The notes beneath the pieces are model-generated. The model was given only the letters and a program-made list of their open reading frames with translations. It was not told the DNA's origin and searched no databases. Shown here one piece after another: positions 52,049-60,670 of a stretch of DNA of 64,000 nucleotides (position 1 is the stretch's first letter; each line of letters opens with the position of its first letter). Source of the DNA: Methylobacterium frigidaeris (lineage in GTDB: Bacteria > Pseudomonadota > Alphaproteobacteria > Rhizobiales > Beijerinckiaceae); NCBI RefSeq assembly GCF_022179185.1, contig NZ_BPQJ01000005.1, forward strand, positions 124,001 to 188,000. Reading direction: 5' to 3'. Made by a program: the position numbers and the translations under genes.

Positions 52049-54531
52049 CGCCGCCAGATCCCGATCCGGTTCGAGCGGGCCTGCTCCTCGGCGGCGAGCA
52101 GGTCCGGCGTGGCGTCGGCGCTGGCCCGGCCGCCGCCGTTGAACAGGATCAGCTCGGACAGGTCCTGTCCGTCGAGAGAGCAGCGATAGGCGCTCCCGTC
52201 GCCGGCCGGCGCGCAGGCGACGTCGCGCCGGCGCAGGTAGCGGCCGAGCTCACGGGCGTTGCGGCCGGACAGACCGTCGACCCCGATCAGCCGCACCGTG
52301 CGCCCGTCGAAATCGAGGGTGCCGGTATCGACCACCGCCGGGCTGCCCCGCAGCACCGCGCGGCCGGCGAGATCCCGACTGGCGAGGTCCCGCGACCGCG
52401 GATCGGCCTCCGGCTCGGCGACGCTCGCCGTCTCGGGCCGCGGCCCCGGGGCCGGACGGGTCGCCTCCGGCTTGCCCGCCTTGGCGCGGGCCGCGAGGGC
52501 CTGGCTGACGAAGTCGTGCCAGATCAGGGCCGGCAGGTCGCCGCCGGTGACGCCGGCCATCGGCGAGTTGTCGTCGTTGCCGAGCCAGACCCCCACCACG
52601 AGGTCGCCGGCAAATCCGATGAACCAGGCGTCGCGGCTGTCCTGGGTGGTGCCGGTCTTGCCCCCGGCCGGCACCGAGACCCGGGCGTTCTTGCCGGACC
52701 CCTCCCGTACCACGGCGCTGAGCAGGTCGAGCATCGCGGTGCGGGCGGCCTGGTCGCGGGCGGGGGTCGGGGCGGTCTGGGGCCGTGTGTAGAGCGTCTG
52801 CTCGCGGGCGAGGATCTGGCGCACGCTGTAGGGCTCGACGCTCTCGGCGCCCGCCGCCACCGCCGCGTAGGCGCGGGTCATCTCGAGGAGGGTGGTCTCG
52901 GCCGAGCCGAGGGCGAGGCTCGGCAGGTTCGGCAGGTCCGAGGTGACGCCGAGGCCGCGCGCCGTCTCGATCACCGCCGGCATCCCCACCGCCTCGGCGA
53001 GCTGCACCGCCACGGTGTTGATCGAGTGCGCGAACGCGGTGCGCACGGTGACCGCGCCGCGGTAGCGTCCGCCATAGTTCTCCGGCTCCCACTCGCCGAC
53101 CTGGGTCGGACGGTCGACGAGGGTCGAATCCGGCCGGTACCCCTCGCGGAGCGCCGTGAGATAGACGAACAGCTTGAACAGCGAGCCCGGCTGGCGCTTG
53201 GCCTGGGTGACGCGGTTGAACTGGCTGTCGGCGTAGTCGCGCCCGCCGACCATGGCGAGGATCGCCCCGTCGGGGGCCATCGCCACCAACGCCCCCTGCG
53301 AGACCTTGCGGCGCTCGCCGTCCTGGTCGAGGCGGCGGGCGATCACGCTCTCGGCGATGTTCTGGAGCGTCAGGTCGAGGGTGGTGCGCACGGTGGCGTC
53401 CGCCGGCCCGGTGCCGATCAGGGTGCGGACCGAATCCGCGACGCTGTCGACGAAGTAGTTGGTGCCGACCGGCGTCTCCGTCGGCACCCGGACGGTGGCA
53501 GGCGCGCGCTTCGCCGCGTCGGCCTCCGCCTTGGTGATCGCGCCGGTTTCCACCATCGCGTCGAGCACCTGGGCGGCGCGGCCTCTCGCGCCGTCGAGGT
53601 TGCGGTGGGGGGCGAGCTGCGAGGGCGCGCGCACCAGGCCCGCCAGCATGGCGGCCTCGCTCAGGGTCAGCTCCTTCGCCGGCTTGCCGAAATAGCGCTG
53701 CGCCGCCGCGTCGGCGCCGTAGACGCCGGCGCCGAAATAGGCGGCGTTGAGGTAGCGGGTGAGGATCTCGTCCTTCGGCAGCTGCGATTCGAGCCACAGC
53801 GCCAGCACCGCCTCCTGCACCTTCCGCTTCAGGGTGCGGTCCTGCGACAGATAGCTCATGCGGACGAGCTGCTGGGTCAGGGTCGAGCCGCCCTCGCGGG
53901 TGCCGCCGGCGGCCGCGTTGCGCAGGGCGGCGCGCAGCAGCCCACGCAGGTCGATGCCGTGATGCTCGGAGAAGCGGCGGTCCTCGATCGCCACGATCGC
54001 CTTGGCGAGGACGGGCGGCACCTCCTTCGGCGCGAGCTTCGCCCCCTTGATGACGCCGCGGGTGGCGAAGGCCTGTCCGTCCGCAGCCCGCACCACCAGG
54101 GCGGAGGCGGTGGACTCGACCGTGAGCCCGCCATTCACCGGCAGCGTCGCCAGCGCGTAGATCGTGTAGGCGAGGACCAAACCAATCACGAGGGCGGCGG
54201 TGGCCGCCGTTACGCGCAGCCAGGGCACGCGCCGGGCGACGCTCGCGACCGGCCGCCAGGCCGCCGCCGTGGCGGCAGCGGCGCGACGCGCGGCGGGATG
54301 ATCGGCGAGGCGGCCGGCAGAGGCCCGCGCCCGCGAGAAACCGGCGCGAGCGGTCGGGCCGAGGCGGGCTCCGAAGCCGGCGGCGGCGCGGGAGAATTCA
54401 GCGAACCGGCCTTCCGGCGGTCCTCCCTTCGGTGTCGTCTCCTGCGGGGCAGCCGGCCGGGCCGCCCCCCCGAGATCGAGCCAGTCGCGGGGGCGCCCGT
54501 CGGGCCCGGATTCGGGAGGCCGTTCGCTCAA
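52045..54531 (-). CDS. Penicillin-binding protein 1A with a C-terminal SNase-like domain
   Basis: 828 residues. After a cytoplasmic basic and alanine-rich N-terminus and a transmembrane helix (about 107-128) comes a family 51 glycosyltransferase (Glu183 in AIEDRRF; STLTQQLVR), then a transpeptidase with SLFK (450-453), SIN (503-505) and KTGT (625-628). Residues 732-828 resemble a degenerate staphylococcal nuclease fold (VVDTGTL, VRLIGVDGL, ending EEQARSNRIGIW). This extension is not part of standard PBP1A. The start appears to be TTG, four bases after the His-rich gene stop, so the two are coupled. Confidence 0.9.
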   Translation of the reverse strand: MSERPPESGPDGRPRDWLDLGGAARPAAPQETTPKGGPPEGRFAEFSRAAAGFGARLGPTARAGFSRARASAGRLADHPAARRAAAATAAAWRPVASVARRVPWLRVTAATAALVIGLVLAYTIYALATLPVNGGLTVESTASALVVRAADGQAFATRGVIKGAKLAPKEVPPVLAKAIVAIEDRRFSEHHGIDLRGLLRAALRNAAAGGTREGGSTLTQQLVRMSYLSQDRTLKRKVQEAVLALWLESQLPKDEILTRYLNAAYFGAGVYGADAAAQRYFGKPAKELTLSEAAMLAGLVRAPSQLAPHRNLDGARGRAAQVLDAMVETGAITKAEADAAKRAPATVRVPTETPVGTNYFVDSVADSVRTLIGTGPADATVRTTLDLTLQNIAESVIARRLDQDGERRKVSQGALVAMAPDGAILAMVGGRDYADSQFNRVTQAKRQPGSLFKLFVYLTALREGYRPDSTLVDRPTQVGEWEPENYGGRYRGAVTVRTAFAHSINTVAVQLAEAVGMPAVIETARGLGVTSDLPNLPSLALGSAETTLLEMTRAYAAVAAGAESVEPYSVRQILAREQTLYTRPQTAPTPARDQAARTAMLDLLSAVVREGSGKNARVSVPAGGKTGTTQDSRDAWFIGFAGDLVVGVWLGNDDNSPMAGVTGGDLPALIWHDFVSQALAARAKAGKPEATRPAPGPRPETASVAEPEADPRSRDLASRDLAGRAVLRGSPAVVDTGTLDFDGRTVRLIGVDGLSGRNARELGRYLRRRDVACAPAGDGSAYRCSLDGQDLSELILFNGGGRASADATPDLLAAEEQARSNRIGIWRR

Positions 54532-54534
54532 GGC

Positions 54535-54894
54535 TCAGCGTCCGGCCTGACGGGGCTCGATCCAGCGCACCGGCCGGGCGGCCGGGCGGCTGAACTGCAG
54601 CCGCCGGACGTGGTGGCGGTGGCGGCGGACATGGTGGCGCCCGTAATGGCGGCGATGGTGCCAGTGGCGCCGGTGATGCCAGTGCCGGCGATAATGGCGG
54701 CGATGGTGCCAATGGCGGCGATGCCAGTGCCGTCGGTGCCAGTGGCGGTGGCGGCGCCAGCGCACGGTCTCGACGGTGGAGGGCTGGTCGAGGGCGGTGG
54801 TGACCGCGGCGCTCGGCATCAGCGGTGAGGCGCCGGCGAGGCCGCCGAGGCCGGCAAGCAGGAAGAAGGCCAGCAGCAGGGAACGAATGCGCAT
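54535..54894 (-). CDS. His/Arg-rich secreted protein
   Basis: 119 residues: a signal peptide (MRIRSLLLAFFLLAGLGGLAG) and a short spacer, then about 50 residues made of repeats of RRHWH and HHRRHY type (HWHRRHWHRRHWHHRR and so on), ending RPAARPVRWIEPRQAGR. The mature protein is a His/Arg/Trp/Tyr low-complexity chain, which would bind metal ions or nucleic acid or stick to the envelope. GGAG precedes the ATG. It has an EcfG-type promoter and is coupled to the PBP gene. Function unknown. Confidence 0.75.
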   Translation of the reverse strand: MRIRSLLLAFFLLAGLGGLAGASPLMPSAAVTTALDQPSTVETVRWRRHRHWHRRHWHRRHWHHRRHYRRHWHHRRHWHHRRHYGRHHVRRHRHHVRRLQFSRPAARPVRWIEPRQAGR

Positions 54895-54973
54895 CGGGGC
54901 TCCGGGCGAGGATCCAGGCAGAGATGGCGCGACCCGGCACCGGAATGCCATCGCCGCACGCGAGGTGGAACTC

Positions 54974-54999
54974 AACGCCAAGCTCTGCCGTTCCGTTCC
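54974..54999 (-). promoter_or_regulatory. EcfG-type general stress promoter (minus strand)
   Basis: GGAAC (54999-54995), 17 bases, CGTT (54977-54974) on the minus strand: a perfect consensus match, about 80 bases before the His-rich protein start. Confidence 0.7.
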
Positions 55000-55099
55000 C
55001 GTCCGGGACGCTCGTGCCCCCTCGAAGCCTGGCCGTTCCCCGCGGGCGCGTTAGATGTGAGTGTCACGAGGTCCTTCGCGGTGAAGAGAGGCTAAAGCC

Positions 55100-55534
55100 A
55101 TGCGGCCGGGCGTGAAACGGCTCTACCTGTGGTCGGCGGCGGCGGCGTTGCTCGCCGGCGGCATCAGCGCGGCGGAGGCGGGATGCGTCCGGCGCGTCAT
55201 CAACCGCTCGCCCTATTTCGCAGTGGCGAGCCGCAACGGCGGTCCCAGCGTCGGCATCCCACCGCATTCCTCGCGCTCGATCCGCATGCTGGCGCCGGGC
55301 CGGGTCGACATCGCGGCCCATTGCGCCGCGCGGGGGCCGCGCGGACGCCTCGTCCCGGTCGGGCCGCCGGTGGCGCAGGACAGCTACACGTTCACGGCGA
55401 TCCTCGACCGCTGCTACTACGACCTCGGCCTGATGGGCTTCGGCCAGGGCGGCACCGAGCCGTTCGTGCTCAACAACCCCCGCGACGGCGACCTCGTGGT
55501 CGGCCCGTTCGGCCCGGCCTGCCCGCCGCGCTGA
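55100..55534 (+). CDS. Secreted hypothetical protein
   Basis: 144 residues with an N-terminal signal peptide (MRPGVKRLYLWSAAAALLAG, cleaved about ISAAEA). The mature part has four cysteines in CVRRV, AAHCAAR, DRCYYD and GPACPPR, suggesting a disulfide-stabilised periplasmic domain. It includes the phrase DSYTFTAILDRCYYDLGLMGFGQGG. No family is recognised. It lies divergent from the His-rich gene and before the tRNA. Confidence 0.7.
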   Translation: MRPGVKRLYLWSAAAALLAGGISAAEAGCVRRVINRSPYFAVASRNGGPSVGIPPHSSRSIRMLAPGRVDIAAHCAARGPRGRLVPVGPPVAQDSYTFTAILDRCYYDLGLMGFGQGGTEPFVLNNPRDGDLVVGPFGPACPPR

Positions 55535-55615
55535 GACGCGACATCGGGGTTGCGCCGAACGAGTGAACTGGCTAATAAGCCCCCGTCGGCGCTCACGGAG
55601 GGCCGGCAGCGACGT

Positions 55616-55691
55616 TCCCCGATAGCTCAGTTGGTAGAGCAGGCGACTGTTAATCGCCTTGTCGTAGGTTCGAGTCCTACTCGGGGAGCCA
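55616..55691 (+). tRNA. tRNA-Asn (anticodon GTT)
   Basis: A 76-base cloverleaf: acceptor TCCCCGA pairs with TCGGGGA, D arm GCTCAGTTGGTAGAGC, anticodon loop with GTT (in CTGTTAA), T arm with GGTTCGAGTCC, discriminator G and an encoded CCA end (55689-55691). Confidence 0.97.
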
Positions 55692-55759
55692 CTCTCCTTC
55701 CCTGACAATTCATCTGGATCCTGCGGTGGTGCGCCTGCACCCGCAATGCTGTCCGGCCG

Positions 55760-56665
55760 TCAGACCTCCTCGCCCCGACTCGCGCGCCGGAACGCCGCCG
55801 GGCTTGCCCCCGCGCGCGCCGCGAAGAAACGCGAGAAATATGCCGGATCGTTGAAGCCGAGATCGAAGGCGATCTTCGAGACCGGCAGCGTGGTGTAGAT
55901 CAGGCTGCGCTTGGCCTCGAGCAGCAGACGGTCGTGCAGGATGCCTTGCGGCGAGCGCCGCACCGCTTCCGTGCAGGCGGCGTGCAGCCGGTCGGGGCTG
56001 ACCCCCAGAACCGCGGCGAAGCGGGCGACCGGCCAGCCCTCGCGCAGATGCGCCTCGACCAGACGGCGGAAGCGGCGGTGCAGGTCGGCCCGGGCGAGCG
56101 CCGCCGGCTCGGTGATCGAGCGGGCGGCGCGGGTGCGCAGCACGCCGACGACCAGGAGCTTCACCAGGGCCGCCACCGCGCTCGTCGCCCCCGGCAGGGC
56201 GCCGGCGGCCTCCCGCCTGAGCGTTTCGACGAGGCTCGCGAGGTCGAGGTCGATCTCCTCCGGCGAGCCGGGCCGCCCGCTGAACGTCGCCTCGGCGGTC
56301 ACGCGCAGCCGGGCCGCCTCTGGATCGGGATCCAGCACCGCGGCGAGGAAGTCGTCGGCGAGCGACAGCACCACCCCGTCGGTGCCGGGCCGGAACGAGA
56401 AGGCGTGCACCACCCCCGACGGCACCCAGACCAGCCAGGGCGCGGAGAACTCCTCGCGCCGGGCGTCGAGCGACAGGGCGCCGTGGCCGCGCGTGACGAC
56501 GAGCCCTTGCGTCAGCGCGCCGTGGCGGTGGGGTGCGATCTCCCAATCGTGCAGGGCCGCGCTGGTGCCGATCCGCTCGGCATGGACGAAGCTCGGCACC
56601 GTGGTCTCGGCGGCCTCGCCGTAGAGGCGAAAGACCGGGATCGGCCGCTCCCGCCGCGTCTGCAT
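55760..56665 (-). CDS. AraC family regulator, PobR-like
   Basis: A 301-residue activator: an N-terminal cupin-like sensor (ERIGTSAALHDWEIAPHRHGALTQGLVVTRG in parts) and two C-terminal HTH motifs (WPVARFAAVLGVSPDRLHAACTEAV in parts and LPVSKIAFDLGFNDPAYFSRFF in parts). The sensor HRHG stretch resembles PobR-type AraC regulators of aromatic acid operons. It is divergent from vanA, so it is the likely activator of vanillate demethylation. The ATG at 56665 starts at the domain; the vanillate sensor role is inferred from position. Confidence 0.85.
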   Translation of the reverse strand: MQTRRERPIPVFRLYGEAAETTVPSFVHAERIGTSAALHDWEIAPHRHGALTQGLVVTRGHGALSLDARREEFSAPWLVWVPSGVVHAFSFRPGTDGVVLSLADDFLAAVLDPDPEAARLRVTAEATFSGRPGSPEEIDLDLASLVETLRREAAGALPGATSAVAALVKLLVVGVLRTRAARSITEPAALARADLHRRFRRLVEAHLREGWPVARFAAVLGVSPDRLHAACTEAVRRSPQGILHDRLLLEAKRSLIYTTLPVSKIAFDLGFNDPAYFSRFFAARAGASPAAFRRASRGEEV

Positions 56666-56782
56666 CGCCGTGTCCTCCCGGTTCGAGGGTAAGGCCCGGC
56701 TCCAGATCCGTCCAAGAATTTCCGGGCAGCGTCCATGGCCCGGGCCGGCGACCGCGGCTAGCGTTGGAGCATCGAACCGGAC

Positions 56783-56795
56783 CAGTTCCAAACTG
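56783..56795. promoter_or_regulatory. Candidate operator for the vanillate regulator
   Basis: CAGTT-CCA-AACTG (56783-56795) is a perfect dyad in the 295-base divergent region between the AraC-type gene and vanA. Confidence 0.4.
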
Positions 56796-56960
56796 CTGAT
56801 CCGGCGGGCGAAAATCTTGTGCGGCGCAACACGCGCAGCCGGCCGGCGGCCTTCGGCGAAGAACGGAGCCGGCGACCGGCTGAGGCCAAGTTTTGGCGCT
56901 GCACCGACGGACCTCCGCGAGGCGTAAGACCCGCGAGGCCACCCCACGAGGGAGGAAACG

Positions 56961-58058
56961 ATGAGCGATGCGAAGGCCTTCCCGCTGAACGCCTGGTACG
57001 CCGCGGCGTGGGACCACGAGATCGGCCGGGCGCTGACGCCGCGGCGGATCTGCGACAAGGACGTGGTGCTCTACCGCCGCACCGACGGCGCCGTGGCCGC
57101 GCTCGAGGATGCCTGCTGGCACCGGCTGCTGCCGCTCTCGCTGGGCCACCTCAAGGGCGACCAGGTGATGTGCGGCTATCACGGCCTCGTCTTCGACGCC
57201 GCCGGTCGATGCACCTTCATGCCGGCGCAGGAGACCATCAACCCCTCGGCCTGCGTGCGCGCCTTCCCGGCGGTGGAGCGCCACCGCCTGATCTGGCTCT
57301 GGATGGGCGACCCGGCGCTCGCCGACCCCGACCTCGTGCCGGACTTCCACTGGAACAGCGACGCGCCGTGGGTCGGCGAGGGCGGCACCTTCTACAGCCT
57401 GAAATGCGATTACCGGCTGGTCATCGACAACCTGATGGACCTGACCCACGAGACCTACGTGCACGCCGGCAGCATCGGCGACGACGCCATCACCCGCAGC
57501 CCGTTCGAGGTGACCCACACCGACCGGTGCGTGACGGTGGAGCGCTGGATGGAGAACATCGAGCCGCCGCCGTTCTGGGCCCGGAACCTCGGCAAGCCCG
57601 GCCACCACGTCGACCGCTGGCAGATCATCCGGTTCGAGGCGCCGACGGTGGTGGCAGGCGATGTCGGGGTGGCGGTCGCCGGCACCGGGGCGCGCCAGGG
57701 CGACCGCTCCCAGGGCGTCAACGGCTTCTTCCTCGCGGCGATCACGCCGGAGACCGCCACGAGCTGCCACTACTTCTGGAACTTCGTGCGCAACTTCCGC
57801 ACCGACGACGCGGAGCTGACCAAGTCCCTCAACCGCGCCCACGTCAATGACGGCAAGGGCGTCTACGACCAGGACCACGACGTGCTCGAAGCCCAGCAGC
57901 GGGCGATCGACCGCCAGCCGCGCCAGCCGTTCTACAACCTCAACATCGATGCCGGGGCGCTCTGGGCGCGGCGCCTGATCGACGGGATGCTCGCCAAAGA
58001 AACCCCAGGCGAGACCAAGCCCGCCGAGACCAAGCCCGTCGGCCTGGCGGCCGAGTAG
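56961..58058 (+). CDS. vanA: Vanillate O-demethylase oxygenase subunit VanA
   Basis: A 365-residue Rieske oxygenase that demethylates vanillate to protocatechuate and formaldehyde. The Rieske [2Fe-2S] ligands are CWH (Cys52, His54) and CGYH (Cys71, His74). The mononuclear iron region has DNLMDLTHETYVHAG with the bridging Asp and two His. The start follows GGAGG and matches the family length. It is followed by vanB, seven bases after its stop. Released formaldehyde would feed the methylotrophic C1 pathway. Confidence 0.93.
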   Translation: MSDAKAFPLNAWYAAAWDHEIGRALTPRRICDKDVVLYRRTDGAVAALEDACWHRLLPLSLGHLKGDQVMCGYHGLVFDAAGRCTFMPAQETINPSACVRAFPAVERHRLIWLWMGDPALADPDLVPDFHWNSDAPWVGEGGTFYSLKCDYRLVIDNLMDLTHETYVHAGSIGDDAITRSPFEVTHTDRCVTVERWMENIEPPPFWARNLGKPGHHVDRWQIIRFEAPTVVAGDVGVAVAGTGARQGDRSQGVNGFFLAAITPETATSCHYFWNFVRNFRTDDAELTKSLNRAHVNDGKGVYDQDHDVLEAQQRAIDRQPRQPFYNLNIDAGALWARRLIDGMLAKETPGETKPAETKPVGLAAE

Positions 58059-58064
58059 CGCGCC

Positions 58065-59036
58065 ATGACCCCGACCGACTGGCTCCCCGCGCGGCTTCGC
58101 GCCATCCGGGCGCTGACGCCCGACATCCGCCTCCTGGAGATCGCGCCTTCGGCTCCCGGCACGCCGGCCCCGCCCGGCAGCCATCTCGGGGTGGCGGTGA
58201 TGATCGGCGAGCGGCCGGATACCCGCTCCTACTCGCTCCTCGATTCCGGGGCGGACGGGCTCTACCGCATCGCCGTGAAGCGCCTCCCCGACAGCCGCGG
58301 CGGTTCGGCCTACATGCACGGGCTCGAGCCCGGCGCCCGCCTCAGCATCTCCGGACCGCGCAACCATTTCGGCCTCACCCTCGGCCGGCCCGGCTACCTG
58401 CTCGTCGCCGGCGGCATCGGCATCACCCCGCTCCACGCCATGGCGCTCGCTTTGCACCAGGCCGGCGCCCCGTTCCGCCTCCTCTACGCTGCCCGAACCC
58501 GGCAGGATCTGGCGCTGGCGGATGATCTGCGGGCGCGGATCGGCGACCGGCTCGAGACCTTCCTCGACGAGGATCACCGGCGGATCGACCTGCACGCGGC
58601 GATCGCCGCCCTCGCCCCTGGCGGCGAGGCTTATGTCTGCGGGCCGTTCGGGATGATGGAGGCGGCCCGCCGCGCCTGGGCGGAGGCCGGTCGGCCGGCG
58701 CAAGGCCTGCGCTTCGAGACCTTCGGCACCGGCGGCCGTCACGCCACCGAGCCGTTCACCGTCCGCATCCCGCGCCTCTCCAAGGAGATCGTCGTGTCCC
58801 GCAACCAGACCATGCTGGAGGCGCTGGAGGCGGCGGGCGTCGGCATGATCCACGATTGCCGGCGCGGCGAGTGCGGCCTGTGCACGGTGAAGATCTTAGA
58901 GGCGGAGGGCACGGTCGATCACCGCGACGTGTTCTTCAGCGAGGCGCAGAAGGCGACCAACGCCCAGCTCTGCACCTGCGTCTCCCGCGTCGTCGGGGGC
59001 GGAATCACGATCGATACGGCGGATCGGGCTGTGTGA
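58065..59036 (+). CDS. vanB: Vanillate O-demethylase reductase subunit VanB
   Basis: A 323-residue phthalate dioxygenase reductase-type flavoprotein that transfers electrons from NADH to VanA. It has the FMN-binding RSYSLLDS, NAD-binding VAGGIGITPLHAM and CGPFGMMEAAR, and a C-terminal plant-type [2Fe-2S] ferredoxin domain with DCRRGECGLCTV and a fourth Cys in LCTCVS. Domain order FMN, NAD, ferredoxin is usual for the family. Confidence 0.92.
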   Translation: MTPTDWLPARLRAIRALTPDIRLLEIAPSAPGTPAPPGSHLGVAVMIGERPDTRSYSLLDSGADGLYRIAVKRLPDSRGGSAYMHGLEPGARLSISGPRNHFGLTLGRPGYLLVAGGIGITPLHAMALALHQAGAPFRLLYAARTRQDLALADDLRARIGDRLETFLDEDHRRIDLHAAIAALAPGGEAYVCGPFGMMEAARRAWAEAGRPAQGLRFETFGTGGRHATEPFTVRIPRLSKEIVVSRNQTMLEALEAAGVGMIHDCRRGECGLCTVKILEAEGTVDHRDVFFSEAQKATNAQLCTCVSRVVGGGITIDTADRAV

Positions 59037-59091
59037 GGCCTGATTGCTTTAGGTGTAAGTATAGCTGCCGACGTTTTTCACCAACTTCCAT

Positions 59092-59233
59092 CGTCATCCC
59101 GGGCCTCGCCAAAGGCGAGAGCTTGGAATCCAGAGCCGCCGATGCCTAAGGAAAAGGCGATCAGCGGTCCTTTATATTATTTACCACCTGATTTTCTGGA
59201 TTTCGGGCTTCGCTGTGCGGCTCCGGAATGACG
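59092..59233. repeat. MITE-like inverted-repeat element (family A)
   Basis: Outer arms CGTCATCCCGGG (59092-59103) and a near-complement ending CCGGAATGACG (59223-59233) match at 10 of 12 positions; inner arms GGAATCCAGA (59125-59134) and TCTGGATTTC (59195-59204) match at 9 of 10. The same architecture is seen at 345-501. It lies between vanB and the MFS gene; the AT-rich centre (59171-59185) has no gene. Confidence 0.7.
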
Positions 59234-59298
59234 AGCAGGGTGTCACGACCCTCTGATGAACAAGAAACTGCAATCACGCCTACCGGGAGGACGAAATC

Positions 59299-60666
59299 AT
59301 GTCCAACGCTCACGAATCCTCCGACCCTCGCGCCGCGATCCGCCAGGGCGCCATGACCCCGTTCCAGGTCGCCGCCGTCGCGGTCTGCGTGCTGATCTGC
59401 GCGCTCGACGGGTTCGACGTGCTGGTGGTCGCCTTCACGGCGGCCTCGATCGCCAAGGACTTCGCCCTGAAGCCCACCGATCTCGGCCTCTTGTTCAGCG
59501 CCGGCCTCGCCGGGATGGGGCTCGGCGCGCTGCTGATCGCCCCCATGAGCGACAGGCTCGGCCGGCGCACCACGGTGCTCGTCTGCCTCGCCATCCTGTG
59601 CCTGGGCATGCTGGCGGCGGCCGCGACCCGCACGCTCACGGAACTCGCCCTGGTGCGGCTGTTCACCGGGCTCGGCATCGGCGGGGGGCTCGCCACCGTC
59701 AACATCGTGGTGGCCGAATACGCCACCGACCGCTGGCGCAACCTGTCGATCTCGCTGATGTCGCTCGGCTATCCGATCGGCGCGACTTTGGGCGGGGCGT
59801 TCTCGGTCTACCTGATCGGGGCCTTCGGCTGGCGCTCGGTCTACGTCTTCGGCGGCCTCGTGGCCCTGGCGCTGGTGCCGGCCGTGCTCGCCTTCCTGCC
59901 CGAATCCCTCGATTACCTCATCGCCCGCCGCCCGGCCGGAGCGCTGCCCAAGGTCAACCGGGTGCTCGCCCGCATGAACCGGCCGGCGCTGGCCGCCCTG
60001 CCGGCCCCCCTGCGCGCCGAGGCCGAGACCGGCGCCAGCCTCGCGGCCATTGCCCGCCCGCCCTATCGCACCCGGACGCTCGCGGCCTGCGCGGCGTATT
60101 TCTGCGTGATGACGACCTGCTACTTCTTCCTGAGCTGGACCCCGAAGGTGCTGACCGAGCTGGGCCTCAGCGTCACGGGCGGCATCTCGGGGGCGATGCT
60201 GATGAATCTCGGCGGCGCCGTCGGCTGCCTGCTGTTCGGGTTCCTCGCCCGCCGCGCCGGAACGCGTCGGCTCGCCGCCGCCTTCATGGCTGGGCTGTTC
60301 CTCGCCGCCACCGCCTTCGGGCACGTGCCGGCGACGCCAGCGGCGCTCTTGGCCGCCACCCTCGCCATCGGCTTCTGCCTCTACGGCTCGATCAACGCGA
60401 TGTACGCGGTCGTCCCGCCGATCTTCCCGGCCCCGGTGCGCACCACCGGCACCGGGCTGGCCATGAGCGTCGGCCGCCTCGGGGCCGTCACCGGCCCGGC
60501 GCTCGCCGGCATGCTGATGGCGGCGGGCTGGGAGCGGCCGGATTACTGCGCGGCTCTGGCCCTGCCGATGCTCGTCGCGGCGCTCTGCCTGCGCTGGGTC
60601 GCGGCGGAGGAGCCGGCGGAAACGGCAGGGCTGGTGCCGGGTGGTGTGCCGGCCGTCCGGGGCTGA
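59299..60666 (+). CDS. Aromatic acid:H+ symporter, MFS family (PcaK/VanK-like)
   Basis: A 455-residue twelve-helix transporter. The AAHS-family aspartate motif is DGFDVL in helix 1, with MSDRLGRRT in the loop between helices 2 and 3 and a matching PESLDYLIARRP after helix 6. These fit uptake carriers of vanillate, 4-hydroxybenzoate or protocatechuate. It follows vanAB on the same strand, separated only by the repeat element, so vanillate or a related lignin acid is the likely substrate. The start ATG lies after a GGGAGGACG site. Confidence 0.92.
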   Translation: MSNAHESSDPRAAIRQGAMTPFQVAAVAVCVLICALDGFDVLVVAFTAASIAKDFALKPTDLGLLFSAGLAGMGLGALLIAPMSDRLGRRTTVLVCLAILCLGMLAAAATRTLTELALVRLFTGLGIGGGLATVNIVVAEYATDRWRNLSISLMSLGYPIGATLGGAFSVYLIGAFGWRSVYVFGGLVALALVPAVLAFLPESLDYLIARRPAGALPKVNRVLARMNRPALAALPAPLRAEAETGASLAAIARPPYRTRTLAACAAYFCVMTTCYFFLSWTPKVLTELGLSVTGGISGAMLMNLGGAVGCLLFGFLARRAGTRRLAAAFMAGLFLAATAFGHVPATPAALLAATLAIGFCLYGSINAMYAVVPPIFPAPVRTTGTGLAMSVGRLGAVTGPALAGMLMAAGWERPDYCAALALPMLVAALCLRWVAAEEPAETAGLVPGGVPAVRG

Positions 60667-60670
60667 CGGC

